From an uncultured Bacillota bacterium (GTDB lineage Bacteria > Bacillota > Clostridia > Lachnospirales > Lachnospiraceae), in contig CATWQE010000021.1 of NCBI GenBank assembly GCA_958352855.1, positions 1-44,934 on the forward strand: DNA of 44,934 nucleotides, in the 5' to 3' direction. A model generated the notes under the pieces. That model was not told where the DNA came from and did not search any database. It was given only the letters and a program-made list of their open reading frames with translations. The stretch's first letter is position 1; each line of letters begins with the position of its first letter. Of this stretch, positions 16,081 to 23,439 are shown piece after piece. The position numbers were made by a program, and so were the translations under genes.

Positions 16081-17100
16081 ATGAAATTAATTAAGACACA
16101 AGAGGCAGAGGGCCATGTACTTTGCCATGATATTACACAGATTATCAAAGGAGTAACCAAGGATGCCAGATTCCGAAAAGGGCATGTTGTGACAAAGGAG
16201 GATATTCCGGTACTGTTAAGTCTGGGAAAGGATAACCTTTATGTGTGGGAAAAGGATGATACCATGTATCACGAAAATGAGGCGGCAGAGATTTTAAGAG
16301 AAGTATGCCAGAATGTCCACATGGAAGCCTCAGCAGTCAAAGAAGGAAAAATTGAGCTGAAAGCCCAGTGCGACGGTTTGTTTCGGGTGGATGTGGAACG
16401 CCTTAATGCCATTAATGATATTGACCAGGTTATGATTGCCACCCGCCATACCAATACTCCGGTAAAAGCAGGAGATAAATTATTGGGAACCAGAATCATT
16501 CCCCTGGTGATTGAGAAAGCAAAAATGGAACAGGTAAAAGAAGCAGCAGGGGAACGTCCCTTGTGTGAACTTTTGCCATACCGGAGCTTAAAGGCAGGAA
16601 TCGTAACCACAGGAAATGAGGTTTTCTATGGAAGAATCCAGGATACCTTTACACCAGTGGTAGTGAAGAAGCTGGAAGAGTATGGAATTCAAGTGACAGA
16701 GCATGTGACCCTGGGGGATGATAAGGAAAAAATTACAGAAGCGATTCTGGATATGAAGAAAAAGGGCTGTGAATTAATTATCACCACAGGAGGCATGAGC
16801 GTAGACCCGGATGACCAGACACCGGGAGCTATTAAAGCCACAGGAGCCAGGGTCATTGCCTATGGAGCGCCGGTGCTGCCGGGAGCTATGTTCTGTCTGG
16901 CGTATTTTGAAGATGGCGCTGCCATTATGGGACTGCCTGGCTGTGTTATGTATGCAAAAACCACGATTTTTGATTTAATACTGCCAAGAGTTGCAGCAGG
17001 AGTGCCTGTTACAAGGCGGGATTTGACAAGACTTGGACATGGGGGACTTTGTCTGGGATGTGATACCTGCCATTATCCGGCATGTAGTTTTGGAAAATAA
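16081..17100 (+). CDS. MoeA-like molybdopterin-binding protein with Cys-rich tail
   Basis: This 339-residue protein probably acts in molybdenum cofactor insertion or hydroxylase maturation. The N-terminal 160 residues resemble a SAF/MoeA-N-type region unlike housekeeping MoeA. Residues from about 175 are a MoaB/Mog-type MPT-binding fold: GIVTTGNEVFYGRIQDTF, then IITTGGMSVDPDDQTPGAI, with AYGAPVLPGAMF and GLPGCVMYAKTT. The tail carries CLGCDTCHYPAC, four Cys in C-x2-C-x2-C-x4-C, likely a metal or Fe-S site. AGGGAGAAGG precedes the ATG. It follows modC closely, so Mo uptake and use are co-expressed. Relatives occur beside Mo-hydroxylase genes, but no hydroxylase is in this window. Confidence 0.88.
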   Translation: MKLIKTQEAEGHVLCHDITQIIKGVTKDARFRKGHVVTKEDIPVLLSLGKDNLYVWEKDDTMYHENEAAEILREVCQNVHMEASAVKEGKIELKAQCDGLFRVDVERLNAINDIDQVMIATRHTNTPVKAGDKLLGTRIIPLVIEKAKMEQVKEAAGERPLCELLPYRSLKAGIVTTGNEVFYGRIQDTFTPVVVKKLEEYGIQVTEHVTLGDDKEKITEAILDMKKKGCELIITTGGMSVDPDDQTPGAIKATGARVIAYGAPVLPGAMFCLAYFEDGAAIMGLPGCVMYAKTTIFDLILPRVAAGVPVTRRDLTRLGHGGLCLGCDTCHYPACSFGK

Positions 17101-17295
17101 AAAGGCAGGAAATCTTCGACAGATGGAGGGAGCATACGGACGCCTTTCCGGCTACTGATACAGTTCCGGCTCAGCCTGCGTTCCCGTTGAGCCTGTAGTC
17201 TCAACGGGTACTCGGCAGATTCGCCGGGACTGCACCAATAGCCGGAAAGGCTGTTTTGTGTAATAGTTTCATCTGCCAGAAGTTTTCTGCCTTTT
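17100..17295. ncRNA. Structured RNA candidate with 6S RNA topology
   Basis: One 196-base stretch folds into a single long interrupted hairpin. The closing stem pairs 17100-17112 with 17283-17295 (13 pairs), then CTT with AAG, then CAGATG (17120-17125) with CATCTG (17270-17275). A wide bubble follows (16 bases at 17126-17141, 18 bases at 17252-17269). An upper stem pairs 17142-17154 perfectly with 17239-17251, then 17161-17170 with 17223-17232, and CCCGTTGAG (17183-17191) with CTCAACGGG (17200-17208). Long closing stem, central bubble and long upper stem at about 190-200 nt is the 6S RNA plan. Strand is unclear: the minus strand has an AT-rich 5' bubble strand, a TATCTT box at its upstream side and a better T-rich end; the plus strand would need a promoter inside the MoeA-like gene. 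A palindromic mobile repeat is the main alternative. Confidence 0.5.
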
Positions 17296-17327
17296 AGTTA
17301 AGATAAAGAAAGAGATTTCTAAAATGA

Positions 17328-18029
17328 TTAGAAATCGGTGTATTCTCCGATTAGGTTTTTGATGTCCTGCATTTGATTGTCTGTGGCGGTGATGGCGTGG
17401 GCGCATTCGGAGAGTTTTCTGGTAATTAAATCGTATTGGGTATTGTCTCCCAGGTCTTTTTTGTATCGGAGCTGGTGTTCCAGGCTGGCCCAGAAGTCCA
17501 TGCCAATGGTACGAATCTGCACTTCTGCCCGCATAGGGGTCTTTCCTTCAGCGAAAAACACAGGAATTTCCACAATCATATGATAGCTGCGATATCCGTT
17601 TTCCTTGGGGTTTTGAATATAATCTTTAATCCTGAGAACGGTAATATCGTCCTGCTCCGCAAGGAGCTTTGCCACAGTATAAATATCATTAATAAAAGGA
17701 CAGGTTACCCGGATTCCGGCTACATCGTTTAGCTGCTCCCGGATATTTTTCTCTGTAAAGTCATACCCATTTTTCTTCAGTTTCCGGTAGATGCTGTCCG
17801 GCTGCTTGATGCGGCTTTTAATCGAAGAGATGGGATTTCTCTTGTATTTTACAGAGAATTCATCATCCAGAACCTCTAATTTGGTGCTGATTTCCCGAAT
17901 GGCGCAGCGGTACATCATCATCAGGGCATTGTAATTGTCCGTATTTTGAATAAAACGTTCAGGATATAAGATGATGTTGTTATCCTGAGTTTCCTGTTTT
18001 TGTACTAAATCTTTATGTGTAATGTTCAA
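17328..18029 (-). CDS. Small alarmone synthetase, (p)ppGpp synthetase (RelQ/YjbM type)
   Basis: This stand-alone synthetase domain of about 233 residues makes (p)ppGpp from ATP and GTP/GDP. It carries SIKSRIKQPDSIYRKLKKNG, the core DVAGIRVTCPFINDIYTVA near residue 120, NPKENGYRSYHMIVEIPV, and the EVQIRTIGMDFWASLEHQLRYKK block typical of RelA_SpoT domains. There is no HD hydrolase, TGS or ACT domain. A TTG start at 18029 is chosen because GAAGG lies 9 bases upstream and the -35/-10 boxes overlap the first codons of the longer frame beginning at 18098. A weak hairpin overlapping the stop codon may end the transcript. Confidence 0.92.
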   Translation of the reverse strand: MNITHKDLVQKQETQDNNIILYPERFIQNTDNYNALMMMYRCAIREISTKLEVLDDEFSVKYKRNPISSIKSRIKQPDSIYRKLKKNGYDFTEKNIREQLNDVAGIRVTCPFINDIYTVAKLLAEQDDITVLRIKDYIQNPKENGYRSYHMIVEIPVFFAEGKTPMRAEVQIRTIGMDFWASLEHQLRYKKDLGDNTQYDLITRKLSECAHAITATDNQMQDIKNLIGEYTDF

Positions 18030-18069
18030 GCTGTAAATCCTTCTTTCGTATAAAAATAAATCTGTATCA

Positions 18070-18098
18070 AGTATAACGGAAAAGGGGGGAAAGGTCAA
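18070..18098 (-). promoter_or_regulatory. Promoter of the alarmone synthetase gene
   Basis: On the minus strand TTGACC (18093-18098), 17 bases, TATACT (18070-18075). The strong match inside the apparent 5' end of the open frame shows that the frame's first TTG is a -35 box, not a start codon. Confidence 0.8.
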
Positions 18099-18239
18099 AT
18101 TAGAAAGCCGGAAAAATCATGAAGATTCTGTGAAAATATTATAAATGAATAAAGAAGGGATGGTAATTTAAAAAAAGGTATAGTATAATGCTATGATACG
18201 GATTTTATCTATCTTATTGTGTAGAAAGGCGTTAAAAAT

Positions 18240-19097
18240 ATGTTTGGATATGTAATGATTGATAAACCGGAGCTTAAGGTAAAGGAATTTTACCGTTATA
18301 AAGCTTATTATTGCGGGCTGTGCAGAGAACTAAAGGAAGAGTATGGATTCAGGGGAAGAATGACGCTGACCTATGACATGACCTTTCTGGTAATGTTTCT
18401 GACTTCCCTGTATGAATCAGAAACCAGAGAGCTGGCATCTCACTGTCCCCTGCATCCTGTGAAGAAAATCCCCATGCTGCAAAATGAGATTACAGAATAT
18501 GGGGCAAAAATGAATATTCTTCTTACGTATTTTAAATTTGAGGATGACAGGAAGGATGACAACAGTCTGGCAGGAGCGGCGGGTATGCGGCTGTTCCGCA
18601 AAAAGGCAGAGCTTATCAGCAGAGAATACAAACGTCAGGCTCACGCTATTCAAAAGCAGCTAAAGGTTCTGGCAGATTACGAACAGGCAGAGGAAGAAAA
18701 TCTGGATCTGGTAGCAGGGGCTTTTGGAACTTTGATGGAAGAGCTGTTTGTGTGGAAGGAAGACCAGTGGGAAGAAGAACTGAGAAAATTTGGGTTCTAT
18801 CTGGGAAAATTCATTTATATTATGGATGCCTATGACGACCTTCCAAAGGACTTACAAACCAATTCCTATAATCCTTTAAAGGCAGTAAGGAGAAAATGCC
18901 GGAATCGGGAAACCTATGAGGAAACCATACGTCAGGTTCTGGTGATGATGATGGCAGAGTCTACGGCAGCTTTTGAAAAACTGCCATGTTTGAAGGAAGC
19001 AGAGATTTTACGCAATATTTTATACAGCGGCGTATGGGCAAAATATAACAAAATACAAAAAGAAAGACAGGAGAAAGAAGAGAGTCATGGTAAGTAA
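18240..19097 (+). CDS. DUF5685 family protein
   Basis: This mostly helical protein of 285 residues has unknown function. It starts with MFGYVMIDKPELKVKEFYRY and carries YYCGLCREL (about residues 23-31) and a later HCPLHP. These three Cys and a His could bind metal. Near residue 198 lies DAYDDLPKDLQTNSYNPL, an Asp-rich helix motif that looks like the second metal site of all-alpha isoprenoid-synthase-type folds; this is only a resemblance. AAAGGCG precedes the ATG. The gene overlaps the next by 11 bases, so it is translated together with a J-domain protein. Relatives in Clostridia keep this neighbour. Confidence 0.85.
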   Translation: MFGYVMIDKPELKVKEFYRYKAYYCGLCRELKEEYGFRGRMTLTYDMTFLVMFLTSLYESETRELASHCPLHPVKKIPMLQNEITEYGAKMNILLTYFKFEDDRKDDNSLAGAAGMRLFRKKAELISREYKRQAHAIQKQLKVLADYEQAEEENLDLVAGAFGTLMEELFVWKEDQWEEELRKFGFYLGKFIYIMDAYDDLPKDLQTNSYNPLKAVRRKCRNRETYEETIRQVLVMMMAESTAAFEKLPCLKEAEILRNILYSGVWAKYNKIQKERQEKEESHGK

Positions 19098-19722
19098 TCC
19101 ATATGAAGTATTAGGCGTATCACCAAACGCATCCAATGATGAAATTAAGCGGGCATACCGGGATTTAAGCCGGAAATACCATCCGGATTCCTATGTGGAT
19201 AATCCCCTGGCAGGCCTGGCGGAGGAAAAATTTAAAGAAGTACAGGAAGCCTATGACCAGATTATGAAAGAGCGGGACGGAGGATACCAAAATGGCTATG
19301 GAAATCCGGGAGCGGGAAGCTATCAGAGTACAGCCTCCAGCCAGGATGATGTACAGTTCCAGGCAGCCTATAATTATATTAACGGGCGTCAGTATCAGCA
19401 GGCGTTAAATGTTTTAGCCAGAATGCAGAACCGCAATGCCAGATGGTATTATTTAAGCGCTTGCGCCAATATGGGAATGGGAAATAATGTGAATGCCCTG
19501 AACATGGCAAGACAGGCTCAGAGCATGGAACCGGGAAATCCGGAGTATGCAAATCTGGTGAACCGACTCCAGTGGAACAGCAACCGCTATCAACAAGGCG
19601 GAGGCTATCCTTATGCAAACAATGGCGGAGGCGGCTGCGGAACCGGCAACTTCTGCTGCGATATGTGGTGTGCAGACAGCCTTTGTGAATGTATGGGAGG
19701 GGATCTTTGCTCATGCATGTAA
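19087..19722 (+). CDS. J-domain protein with Cys-rich C-terminal tail
   Basis: This 211-residue Hsp70 co-chaperone-like protein has a J domain at residues 2-65 (PYEVLGVSPNASNDEIKRAYR, then the HPD motif in KYHPDSY). It lacks the G/F plus zinc-finger plus substrate domain order of true DnaJ. A QYQQALNVLARM ... WYYLSACANMGMGNN stretch (about 95-160) looks like one or two TPR-type helical repeats. The last 35 residues are Gly- and Cys-rich, with eight Cys including NFCCDMWC and CECM, ending LCSCM. These may bind metal, a cluster or a lipid. It overlaps the genes on both sides, so it is probably a dedicated partner for the DUF5685 protein rather than a general chaperone. Confidence 0.88.
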   Translation: MVSNPYEVLGVSPNASNDEIKRAYRDLSRKYHPDSYVDNPLAGLAEEKFKEVQEAYDQIMKERDGGYQNGYGNPGAGSYQSTASSQDDVQFQAAYNYINGRQYQQALNVLARMQNRNARWYYLSACANMGMGNNVNALNMARQAQSMEPGNPEYANLVNRLQWNSNRYQQGGGYPYANNGGGGCGTGNFCCDMWCADSLCECMGGDLCSCM

Positions 19723-20255
19723 ATGCAAAAAAAACAGCAGTATCAGGGCTTTTGATGGCGCTGTCTGTGGTGTTGATTGTGTTAAGCGGAATTTTAGATT
19801 TTAGTACCTTGTTTTTTCTGGCGGCGGCAGCATTCTTTGTAGGAATTATTATCAAAGAGTACGGGCTTGGATATGGCACAGCTTTTTTCCTGGGCTGTAT
19901 GGTTCTGGGCTTTTTGCTTGCTCCCCAGAAGTTATATGTGCTGACCTATGTTATGATGAGTCTTTATGTTCTTGGCATAGAGTTTCTCTGGAGATGGCTG
20001 GGAAAGCATCCGGATTGGAAGCACAGAAAGGGGATCTTTACAGCAGGAAAGTTTTTGATTTTTAATGTGATGTATCTTCCGGTGCTGTTTTTGTTTCCAA
20101 AACTCTTATTTGCAGGAGAGATTCCCAAAACAATGATTCTGGTCTTTTTGCTGGGAGGCCAGGTGGCGCTGTTTCTCTATGACATGGCGTATGAGTACTT
20201 CCTGGTGAGCATGTGGAGCCAGGTGCGGGATAAAATTTTTGGAAAACAAAATTGA
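19713..20255 (+). CDS. Unrecognised multi-pass membrane protein
   Basis: About 180 residues with five or so hydrophobic helices; I do not recognise a named function. The start at 19713, overlapping the end of the J-domain gene, has GGGAGGGG about 10 bases before it. The N-terminus MHVNAKKTAVSGLLMALSVV resembles the first helix of small substrate-specific membrane components (ECF S-component-like), but the rest does not settle this. Co-translation with the DUF5685 and J-domain genes suggests the three act together at the membrane. Confidence 0.78.
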   Translation: MHVNAKKTAVSGLLMALSVVLIVLSGILDFSTLFFLAAAAFFVGIIIKEYGLGYGTAFFLGCMVLGFLLAPQKLYVLTYVMMSLYVLGIEFLWRWLGKHPDWKHRKGIFTAGKFLIFNVMYLPVLFLFPKLLFAGEIPKTMILVFLLGGQVALFLYDMAYEYFLVSMWSQVRDKIFGKQN

Positions 20256-20267
20256 GGTAGAAACAGT

Positions 20268-21206
20268 ATGCTCTATTATTTTGCCCCCATGGAGGGGATT
20301 ACAGGATATGTATACCGGCGCATTCACAGGGAATGCTTTCCGGGAATGGATAAATATTTTACCCCGTTTTTAACGCCCAGCCAGAAAAAAGCTATGACGC
20401 CAAGAGAAAACAGGGACGTATTGCCGGAAAATAATCAGGAAGTACCTCTGGTGCCCCAGATTCTTACAAATTGCGCGGAGGATTTTATCAAAACAGCAAG
20501 AAATCTTCAGGAGTATGGTTACGAAGAAGTAAATCTGGGCTGTCCCTCCGGTACAGTGGTGTCTAAGAAAAAAGGCTCCGGTTTTCTGGAATTTCCGGAA
20601 GAACTTCATGGGTTTTTAGAGGTGATTTTTCAAAATCTGGATATGAAGATTTCCATTAAAACCAGAATCGGAAAAGAAGAGGAGGAAGAGTTTTCAGAGC
20701 TGTTAAAGATTTACAATGAATACCCTTTAGAAGAGCTGATTATTCATCCCAGAGTTCAGAAGGATTATTACAAAAATAAGCCCAGAATGGAAGTCTATAA
20801 AGAGGCGGTTTCAGGGAGCAAAAATCCTCTGTGTTATAATGGAGACTTGTTTACAGAAGGATATTTCAGGAGATTTACAGAGAAATTTCCAGATGCCAGG
20901 GCAGTTATGATGGGAAGAGGGCTTTTAGTAAATCCTGCATTGGTAAGACAGTTACAGGGTGGAAAAGCGCTTGAGAAAGAGGAACTGAAAAACTTTCATG
21001 ATAAGCTCTTGCTTGGCTATGAAGAAGTTATGGATGGGGATCGGGCAGTGCTGTTTAAGATGAAAGAGCTTTGGTGCTATATGGGAAATTTGTTTCCAGA
21101 GGGTAAAAAATATTTGAAGAAGGTAAAAAAGGCGCAGCATTTACCAGAATATAGAGAAGCGGTGCAGGGGATGTTTGGAGATTTGGCAATATGCATTCCA
21201 GAGTAA
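20268..21206 (+). CDS. tRNA-dihydrouridine synthase family protein
   Basis: This 312-residue flavin enzyme reduces uridine to dihydrouridine in tRNA. It has APMEGITGYVYRR at the N-terminus (FMN site), NLGCPSGTVVSKKKGSGFL near residue 92 with the catalytic Cys, ISIKTRIG, ELIIHPRVQKDYY, and VMMGRGLLVNPAL near residue 208. GAGGTAG precedes the ATG. It belongs to the shorter clostridial Dus clade rather than DusB; which tRNA position it modifies cannot be told. Confidence 0.93.
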   Translation: MLYYFAPMEGITGYVYRRIHRECFPGMDKYFTPFLTPSQKKAMTPRENRDVLPENNQEVPLVPQILTNCAEDFIKTARNLQEYGYEEVNLGCPSGTVVSKKKGSGFLEFPEELHGFLEVIFQNLDMKISIKTRIGKEEEEEFSELLKIYNEYPLEELIIHPRVQKDYYKNKPRMEVYKEAVSGSKNPLCYNGDLFTEGYFRRFTEKFPDARAVMMGRGLLVNPALVRQLQGGKALEKEELKNFHDKLLLGYEEVMDGDRAVLFKMKELWCYMGNLFPEGKKYLKKVKKAQHLPEYREAVQGMFGDLAICIPE

Positions 21207-21227
21207 CTACAAAGGAAAAAGAAAAAG

Positions 21228-21885
21228 ATGGATAAGATAAAAGAATTGTTAAAAAAGTATACAGAACCCAAGGGGCTGTGGCGGATTTTCTGTATGATGG
21301 CAGCTATTTTTCTCATGGGTGTGTCCTTGTCCTTTTTGATTTTAGTGGATATGGGGACAGATCCCTTTTCCTTTATGAACAGGGGATTTGCCGCGGCTTT
21401 GCATATGTCGTTTGGAACCTGGCAGCTTCTCATAAACATTGGATTATTTTTGGTTACGTTTTTGCTTCAGAAAAATCTTATTGGATTGGGAACCTTGGTA
21501 AATATGACAGTAATCGGCTATGTGGCAGATTTTTTTGGCAGTATTTGGAATGAGATAGAAATTTTTAAAACGCCTGTGTCCATGGGATTGCGGTTGATTA
21601 TTTTGGCAGGAGCATTGGCGGTGTTTGTATTTACAGCAGCAGTTTATATGACAGCTCAGTTGGGAACAGCTCCTTATGATGCCATTCCATTTATCATTGT
21701 GCAAAAAAACGAAAAAGTTGTCTTTTCGCTGGGTGCGCATGTTATGGGATACCACAGCAGTTGTGATTGGTATGCTGCTGGGAATGAAATTAGGTGTGAT
21801 TACCGTATTAATGGTACTGACTCTTGGTCCGGTGGTTTCCTGGTTTGGCGACCATGTAGCCGGAAAATTGTTTGAAAGAGCTTGA
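21228..21885 (+). pseudogene. YczE/YitT-type membrane protein, frameshifted at an A7 run
   Basis: Residues 1-160 read in one frame as a membrane protein with four or five helices (for example LVDMGTDPFSFMNRGFA and AQLGTAPYDAIPFII), typical of the YczE family. After IIVQ the frame turns into unlike sequence and stops at 21875. The next frame from about 21703 continues sensibly with KKTKKLSFRWVRMLWDTTAVV and ends LGPVVSWFGDHVAGKLFERA at 21885. A run of seven As (21703-21709) marks the shift; six As would restore one frame. A true broken gene, a switchable homopolymer or a read error are all possible. Family function is unclear, perhaps transport. Confidence 0.8.
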
Positions 21886-21893
21886 AAGAGGTC

Positions 21894-21923
21894 GGAGAAG
21901 GGCTTGCCCCTTCTCCCCTTTTT
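21894..21923 (+). terminator. Intrinsic terminator before murE
   Basis: GGAGAAGGG (21894-21902) pairs perfectly with CCCTTCTCC (21908-21916), followed by CC and five Ts. It separates the dus/YczE transcript from the murE run. Confidence 0.9.
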
Positions 21924-21975
21924 ATGTTATGCTAAAGAGTAGATTTACCCAGGAAAAGAAAGGGGAATGCCAATT

Positions 21976-23439
21976 ATGAAAAAATTAACAGACTTACTGG
22001 AGCATCTGGAGTATCAGTGTATCCAGGGTACTACAGATAAAGAAGTTTTAAGCGTGGTGTCCGATTCCAGAAAAGCAGGACCAGGTTCTTTGTTTTTCTG
22101 TATCAAAGGCGCTGTTTCAGATGGACACACCTATGCAAAGGAAGTGGCAGAAAAGGGTGCTTCTGTGCTGGTAGTACAGGACCTTGTGGAGGTTCCGGAG
22201 CATGTGACAGTGATTCAGGTACCGGACAGCCGCTATGCCATGGCGTGCATCTCAGCAGCCTGGTTTGACCATCCCGCAGAAAAATTAAAAACCATTGGAA
22301 TAACCGGAACCAAAGGAAAAACCACCACCACCTATCTGGTGAAATCCATTTTGGAAAATGCAGGCCATAAAACAGGGCTCATTGGAACCATTGAGACCAT
22401 TATTGGAGAAGAGCACATTCCTTCTGCTAATACTACTCCGGAATCTTATCTTGTGCAGGAATATTTTGCAAAAATGGTGGAAGCAGGATGTGACAGTGTG
22501 GTTATGGAGGTTTCTTCCCAGGGGCTGATGCTTCACAGAACCGCTGGTTTTGTGTTTGATATCGGTATCTTTACCAACCTGGAGCCAGACCATATCGGAC
22601 CAAATGAGCATAAAGATTTTGCAGATTATCTTCACTGCAAAGCCCTGTTATTCAAGCAGTGTAAAACCGGAATTTTCAATGCAGATGACCAGCATTTAGA
22701 GGAAATTTTAGAGGGACATACCTGTCAGGTGGAGACCTTTGGATTTTCAGAAAAGGCAGATTTGCGGGCAGAAAACACCAGATTAGTAACTGGTAAAGGA
22801 ACTCTTGGGATTCAGTATGATGTGAAGGGATTACTGGATTTTCCGGTGGAAATCGACCTTCCCGGCAAATTCAGCGTGTATAATTCTCTCACAGCCATTG
22901 CAGTGTGCCGCCATTTTGGAGTGACACAGGAAAATATTCAAAAAGCATTAAAACAGGCCAGGGTAAAGGGCAGAATTGAGATGGTGAAGGTTTCGGATGA
23001 CTTTACTTTAATGATTGATTATGCTCACAATGCCATGAGTCTGGAAAGCTTGCTTACTACCTTAAAAGAATACCATCCAAACCGTCTGGTGTGCCTCTTT
23101 GGATGTGGGGGAAACCGCTCCAAACTGCGCCGCTATGAGATGGGAGAGGTGTCCGGCAGGCTGGCAGATTTGACAATTATTACTTCTGATAATCCAAGAA
23201 ATGAGGAGCCTCAGGAGATTATCAATGATATCAAAACCGGAATTGGAAAGACCACAGGAAAGTATGTGGAAATCATAGACCGCAAGGAAGCCATTGCCTA
23301 TGCCATTCATCATGGACAGCCAGGGGATATTATTGTGCTGGCTGGCAAAGGACATGAAGATTACCAGGAAATCCGGGGAAAGAAATATCCTATGGATGAA
23401 CGGGTACTGATTCAGGAGATTTTGGAAGAGGAAGCATGA
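21976..23439 (+). CDS. murE: UDP-MurNAc-tripeptide synthetase MurE, meso-diaminopimelate type
   Basis: This cytosolic ligase adds the third amino acid to UDP-MurNAc-L-Ala-D-Glu. The protein is about 487 residues. The ATP loop is GITGTKGKTTTTYLVKSIL near residue 112, followed by NTTPES and a Mur-ligase centre (GIFTNLEPDHIGPNEHKDFADYL) and MIDYAHNAMSLESLL. SDNPRNEEP near residue 404 is the DNPR motif that marks meso-diaminopimelate as substrate. The ATG at 21976 has AAAGGGGAA at good spacing; the ATG at 21967 is too close to it. murE overlaps priA by ATGA and opens the long housekeeping run. Confidence 0.96.
   Translation: MKKLTDLLEHLEYQCIQGTTDKEVLSVVSDSRKAGPGSLFFCIKGAVSDGHTYAKEVAEKGASVLVVQDLVEVPEHVTVIQVPDSRYAMACISAAWFDHPAEKLKTIGITGTKGKTTTTYLVKSILENAGHKTGLIGTIETIIGEEHIPSANTTPESYLVQEYFAKMVEAGCDSVVMEVSSQGLMLHRTAGFVFDIGIFTNLEPDHIGPNEHKDFADYLHCKALLFKQCKTGIFNADDQHLEEILEGHTCQVETFGFSEKADLRAENTRLVTGKGTLGIQYDVKGLLDFPVEIDLPGKFSVYNSLTAIAVCRHFGVTQENIQKALKQARVKGRIEMVKVSDDFTLMIDYAHNAMSLESLLTTLKEYHPNRLVCLFGCGGNRSKLRRYEMGEVSGRLADLTIITSDNPRNEEPQEIINDIKTGIGKTTGKYVEIIDRKEAIAYAIHHGQPGDIIVLAGKGHEDYQEIRGKKYPMDERVLIQEILEEEA

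Noticed and set aside
17100..17295. Cobalamin riboswitch on the minus strand
   Set aside because: A GGTGCAGTCC stretch recalls the cobalamin core, but the B12 box and the CCGCCACTG-type element are missing and no vitamin B12 gene lies downstream.
18030..18098. Longer N-terminus of the alarmone synthetase from a TTG at 18098
   Set aside because: That TTG is the first half of the -35 box and the -10 box falls within the same stretch, so it is not translated.
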